From contig CAPRTS010000007.1 in the NCBI GenBank assembly GCA_948695535.1, positions 6,232 through 70,231 on the forward strand: DNA of 64,000 nucleotides. Direction: 5' to 3'. The translations under genes were made by a program, and so were the position numbers. The notes beneath the pieces are model-generated. The model was given only the letters and a program-made list of their open reading frames with translations. It did not search any database and was not told the origin of the DNA. Origin of the DNA: an uncultured Eubacteriales bacterium (GTDB lineage Bacteria > Bacillota > Clostridia > Christensenellales > UBA1242). Shown one piece after another: positions 29,301-41,300 of the stretch. Numbering within the stretch: the first letter of the stretch is position 1; the number at the start of each line of letters is the position of its first letter.

Positions 29301-32300
29301 TTAGTGAATTTTGCCCGCGTACCGAACGAAGAGGGTATCATAAATTTTGACTTTGACGAAACAACCCGTGCTTTGTCGCGTAATGATTTAAATAATCCCA
29401 TTACGGCAACTACTCACTTGCAAGCCTCCGCGACAATCATCTACCGCGATGGTCGTCCAGAATTAAATAAGAATGGCCAAAAGATGACTACTTATTTTGT
29501 AGTTAAAACTTACGGTTCTAATCCTGATGGTGGTAACGAAAACGAAAACCCATTAGAACCGCAACCTAGCAGCCGTTATCGCAAAGTCGCACAGGCGATT
29601 GGTACTTCGGTAACTTATAACATCGCTTTGAAAGACGTTACCTTCGATACAGTCTTGGATTGTAGTGAAACCAGTAACACTACTAATCCAAAACCATGGA
29701 GTAGCGATAGTAAATGGACGGCTAAGTTAAGCGGTAATAAAATTATTGTGGATTTACAACCGAATACGGATTTGTTTGGATTGACCTTGGTGATCAATGT
29801 TTATTCGGCAGAAGATAATACTACCCCCGTTTACACCTTGAATATTGTCCCGGCTTACTTCACGGTCGAAAATTTGGTAGCGGTCGGTCATGCTGATGAA
29901 AATCCGTTACAAATAATCAGTCCCGAAACAATTGATACCTTACGTGTGGATTTTGAGTCTGTTTATGGTAATCTCGATTATCCCTATCTCGACAAAATCG
30001 CAGCCTTCCGCGAAACCTTATTACATACAGAATTATTAACCCGTATTGCAGATGGCGGCCTTTTAACTTTATTATTGGGTGTCAGGTACAATAATGGCGA
30101 ACCCGAAATTGTCAGCCGAGCCAACAGCAGTGCTTTAACCGTGCAAAGCACATACCGTTACGAATTATTGGCGAACGGGCCAAAAGTTGCCACTTTGGCG
30201 CAGGCAATTGGTACTACGATACAATATGACCGTATTCCGTACGGTAAAACTATTCGCAGTATCAGTCGTTGCTACTATGATCCGGATAACCGTGAAGCCG
30301 ACGAAGAAGGTTACGTTGAATTGACTTCTCGCTATGATGCGGATAAGCCTTATACTCAATGGGACGCTTACATCAGTAATAACGATAGCCGATTGTTCCA
30401 AGTGTCTTTGGCCAATACTACCGATTTGTTTAACTATCGCTTGAAAGTGGAAGTATACACCGTCGGTGGCAAGGGAACCAGTACCCCGGATTGTAAGTTG
30501 TACATTATTCCGGCTCAGTTTGTGCTTAGCGGCCTGGCGGTCGATGGTCAAAGCGGTAACGAAATTTGGTTTGTTGCCGACAGCACTCCGGTTGATGCAA
30601 ACGCGTTAATTAATAATATTTCTTACGTTGGTGTAGTTGACAGTCGTAATTTGAACGGAAGTAATATCGCTGGCCTGTTAACCAAATTTAATACTGAACA
30701 ATTACGCCAAAAAGCTGACTTATTGGAACGCAATTTTGACAGTGACGCAACCACCGGCAAATTAACTACCACGATGTACCTTAAATACGTAAATGGTGAA
30801 CCAACGTTGGTGGCGACTAAAAATGAAGCGGATATTTGCTTGCCTACCGATTTTACTTACCAAATCTACGGGCCGAGTGAATATAACCCGAATTACCCCA
30901 ACTTGCCAACGGGACCGCGTACTCGCAGTGAAGTCCAAGCAATTGGTACCACGGTTCGTTACCATATTGATTTACCGACGGGACAACTGATCGATAAGAA
31001 AACGCTGGAGGACAGCAGTCTGGAGGACAGCAGTGCGGATAAATTATGGACCGCAACTTGGGAAGATGAAGAGTTAGTGGTCACCTTGAAACCTAACACT
31101 AAGTTACTGAACAATACCATTAAGTTGTCATTCTATTCGATGCTTGATCACTCGGCTAATGCTTACTTGTTTGAGTTGACGATTAGGCCAGTCTTGTTTG
31201 AAGTGGTTGGTTTTACGATTGCGGATCATCCCGAACAACCGGTAACTTTGTTGTCGGCTGACGACAAAGCTAATCTCGCAGCCGTAGTTAAACACATGGA
31301 TATTTACCAAACGAATGGTGACACAACTTATAATGCAGCCGTAAGTTTCTTGCGCCAACAATTGGCTAAGTTTAATCAACAAACCTTAGCTAGTTACGTT
31401 AAGAACGGCAATACACAGTTTTGGCAAGTTGACGACGAATACGACAGCAATAGTAACTTTGGTTACTTGACTTTCCGGGCTGCCATTAACTACAATGATC
31501 GTAACCAACCGCGATTAGTGAATATCGACAGTAACCCATTAAGCGTTGTTGAATCAACTGTGGCTTACCAAATGGTTGCTTCGGCTGACGAAATTGGATC
31601 GACAGCTGCTTATTACCAAGCAATTGGCACAACCGAATTTTACCCATTACCGGCGTCAGTTTTGCAAAATAACCGTTTTAAGGCAGTAAGCGGTAGTGGT
31701 GCCAGTGTTGACGCCAGTGGTACCAAAATAACTGCTACTTATTGGCAAGCGTCCATCGTGAACAGCGGTGACCGTTATGCCGTCAAAGTTGAATTTAATG
31801 CAACTCAATATGGTACAGCCTTATTGGGCACCGACATTATTTTGGAAATTGTTGATGCTAATCCAAACCATGTCTTTACTTTGCAAATTAAACCCGTATA
31901 CTTTGTGGTCGAAGGTTTTGAAGTGGTTAATCACCCCGAGCGACCTTTGTGGTTGCTGACTTCGCCCGAAACCACCGAAAATGTATCCAGTCTACGCTTT
32001 AACGCCAAGGTGCGCCGTTCTTATGCTCCGGATTTGCAAGCCGATATTGATGTTGCCTTAAATGTTTTCAATAATAAATTGCAAAACGATTGGTACAATG
32101 ATTTAGAAATAAGTGCTGTCGGCGGTGAATATTTGCTTGTGCGGGGAGCAGTGGCTTATAACACAGAAACAATAGGTGAGCAACTTGGTGATGGTTCGGC
32201 TAACCTTGTGCCGATAGTTACAACGGGACTTGAACGTATTCCGCTAATCCGCAGTATATTCCAATACAAAATTTATAATAACTCGGGTACACAGTTACCA

Positions 32301-35300
32301 GACACAGGTATTGTTTATCCCACGGGCACGCGGACCCGCACGGTGGCCCAAGCCATCGGCTTAACGAATAATTACACTATTGACTTAGCCGACTTGCCAA
32401 ATTTCGGTACAGCACATTTAACTTTAACGGAAGAACGCCAAGATGGCACCAAGAGTGATTGGACCGCGACCAGTGGTTGGCAAGTTACGGCCGATGGTAA
32501 CAGTTTGACGGTCAGTTTGGCGGCAGCATCCGATTTGCTGGAACGTACTTTGGTAATTACCATCAGTTACAATGCTGATTACTATAACCCCGCTTACGTT
32601 TTGAAAATTAAACCGGTATGGTTCAAAGTTGTTGATATTGCCATGCAAGATCACCCAGAAAGCCCAATTATAGTTGACGACTTAAATAATTATGCTCGCC
32701 CGATTTTTGTCCCCGTGGTTGAGTACGCTCCCGAATTAACTGACGAAGTTTCTCCCAAAGTTACGGCTTTCGTTAAAAAGTTTACCAACAACATGACGTC
32801 TGTGCTTACTACCAGTCGCCGCGGCAGTGATGGTAAAACTGAATACATACGTTGTACTGCCTTTGTCGGCTATGATTATCCAGACGTGACCAATGAAGAC
32901 GAAACCCTACGTCACGATGGCGTCTATCTTAGTAACAATATTGTCGATCGTTTGTGGCGCGTGTTTACCGTTCAACAAAAAGATGAAGGCCAATTGACTC
33001 CTAAACCAGCCAAAACGGTAGTGCAGGGGATTGGCAGTACCAAAGAATATTATTTAGAACTTAGTAAGTCAGTCAATAATGGAACTTATCCCAGTAACGA
33101 TGGCAAGGCAACAGCCGTAGTTAAGGGCGACCAAACTACCGTAACTTTGGCGGCTGATACGGATTTAATAGGTCGTACCTTAGTGTTTGACTTAGGGGGC
33201 GCCTTTGATTTAAAAATTACTCCCGTTTGGTTTGAAGTTAAGAAGTTAGAGGTTGTGGGACATCCCGAACGCCCAGTTTGGTTATTCTCGCCAGCAACTA
33301 CCGCCAGTTTGAACTACCGAGCAGTGACCAACGCAATTCCGGCTGAATTGGGTATTGAAGAAAAAATTGCCGCATTTAACACTAATTTGAATGCGCAGCG
33401 AGCAACATTGGTTTCCGAAAGTGTTAGCGATAAATACATAACGATTAACGCGGCGGTTGATTATGTCGATGGCTTACCAACTTTGGTGCGCATTGGCGGT
33501 GATTTAAGTAACGTTGTCGAAACGGTTTTTGAATATTACGTTTGGGCAGATTCCCGAGAACCAACCCCTGAACACCCTGCGGTTATTGCTACAACCAAGG
33601 TTAACCAAATTATCGGTGGTTCTAAAACTTACACTTTGCAAAACATTCAAGGTAAAGTTTATTACCAATGGCTTTGGGTAGAGGGTGCCGGACAATTAAA
33701 ACAGGCTAATAATGGCAGTTTTGTGCAATACGAAGGAGTAACGGTTAATTTTGACGTAACTAAAAATTTGTTTACTGTCGCAATCGCTGCGGATGTAAAT
33801 TATTTACTACAACCGATTAAAATCAATCTGCCATATTTGGTAACAGTAGACAAACAAGAAGTTTGGTACACGCATTGTTTGGAAATTACGCCGTTACTTT
33901 TGGAAGTTTATGGTTGGCAAATTAAGCCTGATGCAACCGCACCAATCGCGGCTTATGAATGCGTTGGCGATTACCTTAAATTAAATATTCAAAACTTGCC
34001 ACTTAACGCTAATTTTGTCCCCAAAGTAAATTATTCGTCAGCTGCTGAGCTGGCTCCCGAAATTGAGCAAGCTTTGGCTGCTTTGCAAGAGCAAATTGAC
34101 GCGGACTTAACTCTATTAAATTGGCAATATCAAGGTGATTACGTGCAGATTAGTGCCAATAATAACAAATTAGTTGTAATGCAAAATACTACCGAAACCC
34201 AAAATACCGCGGTCGATTTAACTGGTCGAATTGTTTATGAAAACGGTCGCCCAACCGCAGAGAAGGACGGTGGCATCAGCGTTGCTAACCAAGTTATGGT
34301 CAGCACGGGCAATCCGCAACCTTGGCCACCCGAAGAACCATTGGTTGGCCATCAAACCATTAATCGACAAGCCATTGGCACCGAATACATCTACCACCTT
34401 GATTTTGTCGACGCCGATTATTTGCTGAATGACGCCCAGCAGCCTTACTTAGATGTTCAGTACGACCAGATGCGAATTATGTGCGACGGGGTAGTGCTTA
34501 ACCCGCAAAAAGATTATACCACCGATAACGATGACGCTGATGATAATCGTTTCGTAATTGACGGGGAATACGATTTACTTACTGTTGATTACGATGCCGA
34601 TGCGCAAAACGTCATCGTTGATTTGGCGGCGGTGTTGGCATTAACTACGCATTCCTTGACTATTGATATTCCGTATAAAGTTGATACCAACTACCTCGAT
34701 CCTGACAGTAAAGCACCGGTTTATGCTACCAAATATTACCGTTTGGCAATTGATCCAGTTAGTTATTTGCTGAATGGTTTCACCTTAGTTGGACATGTAA
34801 ACAACTACGTGGCGTTAAATGACCAAGACGTCCAAGTTACTTTACAGGCCGACGTTACACGCACGGATCGCGCAACCAATGCCGTGCGTAACAGTATCAA
34901 TATGGCAATCGATAATTTCGAAAACCAATTAAAAACTATGTTGCAAAACCAAAATCTTGACGATGCTTGGACGATTACTAACCTTGACGGTACAGTCAAT
35001 AATTACATTGATATAGTTACCTTGGGCGGTAGTTTGTGGTTGCAACGTACGGCACCAGTAACAGCTTCTCACCGTGTCACTACGCGAGTGTATATTAATT
35101 ACCAAGACGGTCGCCCAGTGTTGAGTGAAGCCAGTAAAGCTGAACTTTATTTTGATGTCGAAATTTTGGTAGATACTGATGCGAAAGATGTGGAGTTTTT
35201 CCCGGGATTAGATGACGTTAAAGAAGGTGAACGTCGCGAGTTCCAACAAGCGGTTGGTACTTCCAAAACTTACGTAATTGATAAGACCGCCAACGCGACG

Positions 35301-38300
35301 GAAACTTTGTATTTCAAATGGTTAACCGTCAAGAATGGTGGCCCAAAACGTGATGCTAAGAATTACGAATTCTTTGATATGCAAATTACGGGTGGCAGCA
35401 ATTACGGTGAAATCGTAGTAACGTTTAAACCACAAGTCCGTTTGTTGATTAACCCGCTTGAAATTTTAATTCCGTACGCCAAATACCAAACGGCTGATGG
35501 TCAAGAAGGGGACGTGGTTTGGTATTATTACGCTTTGGTTATTAAACCGGTCTTATTTGAAGTAACCGGTTGGGGCGTTGAAAACGAAAAAGGTGAAGTG
35601 GTTGATGAATTGATCATTGACGACAGTGCAGTAGAATTGAAATTCGTGCCCATTATCCGCAGTGCTCCCTTAGACAACCAAACCTTTGTTGATGATCCCA
35701 GCGACCCGAATAATGCCGAAACCAGCGAATTGATTTTCATCAGTAACTCAATTCGCAATTTGAAAAAACAAATTAATGATTATAACGCTGCTGTGGCTGA
35801 TAAATATACTTATTTAGTGATCAACAATTACCCCGAAGAAAATCACCAAATTAACTACTCTTTATACCGTGACGAAGGCGCACAAAAGACTTACTTAATT
35901 CGCGATGTTAATGAAGATACCTACACAACTATCGATTTGTCGGCGACTATTTCTTACCAAGTTAACAGCTTTGATACCTCCGCGGCCGACGGGGTACATG
36001 CCGTGGTCGGTTATGACGATTTGAATAACGGTATTCGCGTTAGCAGCAGTGTTACCATCAAGACTACGGATCGCACTAAGGCTGGTAACGAAAATTTAAT
36101 GGTAATCACGCAAGATAACGCTAAGGTTTTGGAAAGTTTAGCACCCGATACTGATTACATCTTGATGGAAGATATTCATTTATCAAGAGTTAGTGCCAGT
36201 GGTTGGCAGCCCGCGGTGTTCCCGACCAACAGTACTTTAGATGGTAATAATTTCAAAATCTATCTTGACGCCGGTTTTGATTTGAGTAAAACACCAGGCA
36301 ATATCGGGTTGTTTGAAAGTATCCCTAACGGTTCAGTGGTTAAAAACTTACAAGTAGTTATCCCGCAGGGTACTTCGTTCGATAAGGCTCGTACTTTGGA
36401 AGTTGACCTAACTGATTATAATGAAGGTGCCGTTAATATTGGTTTATTGGCCGGTACAAATAACGGTTTAATCACTAACTGTGCTGTGCTGTCGGATTGG
36501 CAATTTGTGCAAGATTTAAGTAACGTTATCAATCCGTTAAGCGGTAACAAATTTACCAGCAACTTGCAATTTAACATGGAAGGCTATCTTTTTGGTACCG
36601 TATCATACGATGGAGTAGAAGACACTTATTTCTTTGAAACCAGTATCAACAGCAATCAAGAAATAACTATTGAACGGGTTTATAACCGTTATGGCTACCG
36701 TTTGATTAAAAATGGCGCAAATAAATGGGTTGAGTACGTTGATAAGTACAATAATAATATCGAATTTATTACGCCCGATACTACCAGTGTGGCACGTTAT
36801 GATAATTACAGTGCAATGATGAGTGATGGCTCAGCAGCAGCCCGTGTGTTGGTAAAAGGAACTAACGCTAAATTAGACGTTACTTTGGGTGGTTTAGTTG
36901 GTACAAACGCTCGCATGGTCACTAACAGTCGGGTCTTGATTGATGTTGAATTAACTGACTTGAACAATGGTGCCGACAATGTTGATGACGCAATCAGTGC
37001 TAATTCAGCGATAGTCGGGGGCTTTGTCGGTAATAATGGTAAGACAGGTACGATAACGGCTTCTTTCTTCCGTGATGGTAACGTTATCAATAACGCGAAT
37101 GTTAGTACCGCAAGCGATAATCCAATTTGTTACTTGGGCGGTTTCGTCGGGTATAACCAAGGTAAAATTTTGCAATCTTACGCAATGGGACAATCTACTA
37201 ACCGTGATAATAAAGCAAACATCAATTTCACTTCGTTGGCGGGTAGCGTCAAAACCAGCCGTAACTCCTTAGGTGGATTTGTCCACCAAAATGATGGTAC
37301 CGTTACGGATTGCTTAGTTAACATGTTGATTGATAAGGGTGGTTTGGCTGGTTTCGCGGGTGGTTTTGTCTACCGCAATACCACTAACGGCAAGATTACA
37401 AACTGCGTAGAAAATAACGTCTTGTACTTTGTCGCGGAAGATGCCAGCGGTGCTTTGTACCGACCATTTATCGCTTTGAATGCCAATATGACGGTTGATG
37501 ATGCCAAAGCTGGTACTAACACGGTTTTAACCAATTTGCAAAATTTGTACTACGCTGGTAACTTGTCGGGTACGGGTGCATCGCAATTCTTGGCTCCGGG
37601 CGTGCTGACCCAATTGGCTGACGTTAATGATCCTAACGCAAATTCGCGTAAATACAATATGGTGGAAAGTTACGAAGGTTTCTCGATTGGTGAAAATAAT
37701 AATGCGGATTGGTACATTACCGCCCAAAACACAATTTGGATGATGACCGATTTAGGCCCCATGTTGCGTACCCCGAATGATATTGCCATCAGTTATCGTA
37801 AAACTATTGCGCAATCTTCACCATACTTATTTGCGCCCGGTACCGCGCGTAACCCGTATCTTATCTGGCAAAAAGACCAATTCCGTAGTTATGTTTACGC
37901 AGCCACGCCGTCGGCAACGAAAGCCGATAAAACTGGTGCTAAACAAAATGTTGACGCTAACCGGCAAAATAACCATTTACGCTTAGTTGATGATGTAACT
38001 TTGGACGGTATCCAAGACACTTATAAGATTACTTATACGGGTACTTTTGAAGGTAATGGCCTAACTTTGGGCGGCATTGGCCTACCTTCGGTAGCAACAA
38101 CTTTGGTAACGGCCGGTTTGTTTGGTAAAACGGAATACGCCACTATTCGTAATATCAATTTTACCTTTAATAATAATATCAATTCGACTGCACGTTATGT
38201 TGGTGGTATTGCGGGTATCAGTATTAACACTAACTATGTTGACGTTAATTTGAACGGTTCGTCATCGACTATTTTAGGTGCTAACATAGTGGGTGGCGTT

Positions 38301-41300
38301 GCGGGACTGATGGTGGTTAACGATTATCACGTTGAAAATTATAATATTAACAGTTCAATTTCGGTTCGGGCTAATTACAGTGAAGGTATTACTTCCCCTG
38401 GATCCAGTCGCTTTACTTCGGGGGAAGAATACGTCCGACAAACTTTGTACTCGCGGGTCGAGTATCACCGTTCGCCCCGGGAACAAGCGTTTGGTACTGC
38501 GGGTGGGGTATTCGGGTTTGTAACTGCTAACCCCAACAATTACAAGGTTTTTGATAATGACGGTAACGCAAGTATTAAGCCTCGTAAAGCCGAATCACGT
38601 TATGAAACACTTGACGAAGCGGTAACTCTTACCAGTTTCAACACTGACGCGACGATGTTCATGCGCGATCGTAATGGTAATGCTATTGATGATACAGGTA
38701 TCTATTATACCGACCAAATTGTCTTACGCAATATCAGTGGTAAGGTCGGCGATATTGCCGCCAATGTGGCTGGTGGCTTGATCGGTATTATGGACGAAAC
38801 TATTGAATTGCACGAACCGACAGTAGCCAGCCTTAACAAATTAACTGGTAAATACTATTTAGGTGGAGTGGTTGGTATTAACTTAGGTAAAATATCGGGT
38901 GGTACAATTGGTCAAATTGCTGCCGATGGTACTGTTAATTCCTTACCTTTGAACGTTAATAGTTCGGTTACCGGCAGTTATATTTATCGTTTTGACTCTA
39001 ATGCGGCAAACCCTAAACATTATTGGGGTATGACTGTTGGTGCGGTAGCAGCGTACAACAATGGTCTTGCTGACAATAACAACAGTGGTACCATCGAAAA
39101 TGTTAACGTCAATGTTAACATGCTGAACGGTAGTGCCCAAAAAATTTATGTTATCGGCGGCGTAATTGGAGAAGCGGGTACTTACAGCACCATCAGTAAT
39201 ACAGTTAATAATATTTATGCTACGGGTGCTAATACGGTAATGTTCTCAGCCAGCGAATTCAACAAGATCGGTTTCTATGTGGGCAAGATCGTTGGTCGTG
39301 CGGTAATTGACCCGAACAATGTTCGTTCTAATATGGTTATGATGCCGGCGTCGGTCGATATCGTGTACCAAGATTGTTACGTGTCGTTAACCGATTTCGC
39401 TACGCCAAATTACAAAGTTAACAACGTTTACACTAACGCGTTCGGTATCCAAGCCGACGAAAATGGTAACAGTATCACTCACAAAGTGCAAACCATGACT
39501 ATGGACGAATACCAACAATACATCGTGGATAGTCTAGTCAGAGGGAACGCTACTATCGCGCAATTGGTCACGGCCTTAGAACCCTGGTACCGTAGTTTAC
39601 CTACTTATATTGTTAACACGACAATTAACGGTAAAAACGTATTTGTTGAAAAATTAACGGCACTTGCTTATACTGAATTTGTCAATTGGTTAACGGTTAA
39701 TAAGGTGTTTGATCGCTTTACTGCTTATAAATACAATGGCGTCGATAATACCGGAGCAACGGTTACCAAAAACCGCTTACTGAACGATTATTGCGCTTAC
39801 GTTGAATATTGTGCGATTGGTAAAGTTGATGAGGGCGAAGTCTGGTTTAACGAAAACCTAGTTGCGTGCCGTAACCAACGTTACCAACTGGCGGAAGAAT
39901 TCTTTGCGTACAAATCGCAAGCCGCTGATAACAGTACGCAATATCCTGCTACAATTCGCTTTACTTGGCAACAATACGAAAACTATCGTTATTTGTTAGC
40001 GTCGCTAAATATGAAGCAAAACGAGTACTATAAACGCACTTATGGCGACGAAATCTTGAAATATGACGCTGACCTTGGCTATTTAAGCTCTTGGTTGGCG
40101 AATAAAGATTTACCGGAATTGGGTGCAACCGACGATTACGGTACGGTTAAATTAACTGACGGATACGCTGATTTGCAAGCGTTATTGAACCACATGGTTA
40201 CGGAAAACGCGGACGGCACTGTGCAAGTCGTTAACCGTTTCACCGAAAAAGACCCCTTGCAAGCCTACATGAACTATATTACTGACGGATATACTTACCG
40301 CCGCACTTTGGGTTCGCTCACCGAGAACATAACTCATGAACAGTACGGTACCCGCGGTTCGGGCTGGTATATGACCTTGAAACAATATTTCCACTACGTA
40401 AACGACATTGCGGGTGAAACTTACGGTGACCGTGACCATCAAGGTAAATACGACGTTGATTTAATTGCGGACTATTTATACTCATCTTATACGTTGAACC
40501 AAGCCGCCAGTCCCGCCATAACTTTGGACGAATACATGGTTTTCCGCATTGACGAAGCCCCAATTTTGCGCCAAAACGAACTTGAATGGGTAGAAAAAGG
40601 TCACCAAAAAGGTGGTGTAACGGTCAGCCTGGTGGGGGCGTTAACTATGCCGGAATGGGGCTTAACCGATACCAAAGAAGAAGCGTGGCAAGCATTATTG
40701 GCCGATACGGAAAACGTTAAACTGGTTGCCGAAAACGGCGAAATCGTGTACACGAATAACCAAGACGGGGCAGCAGCACGTAAAGTTTGGGCTTACCAAA
40801 CGGCTTACACGGCTGCCCGCGCACAAGGCATTGACATCATCAAATACCAAGAAATGTGCCGACTTGGTGGCAGTTTGTACGAATTGACCCACAGCAAAAA
40901 AGAAGACGGTGTCACTTTGCGCTATGCCACTGTTGATGAATACCTATTTGCCTTAAAGGTTCCGCAGTATGGTTGGAGCGATGCACAATCCGCGTTTATT
41001 TCGGGAACTTTCGGGATCGAAAATATTCGTTACGCGCTGTCGGCCACCTATTACGGAAACATTTTGCAACAGACTTTGGATAAAGTAATGGCCATTAAAG
41101 CGGAAAATAACCCGCGCTTAAAACATAAATTCCAAAACAAAGCCGAAGGTTGGGTCTGGTATTATGACGACGATAATAACGATTCGTTAGATTCTGGAGT
41201 TGGTGTCAAAGACCGTCGTGGTACTTGGCAACTGATTGCGGCGGACAACTTCCATAATGGTGATGGTGAAGTTTACGAATACGTTAACCCCGGCCAAGCC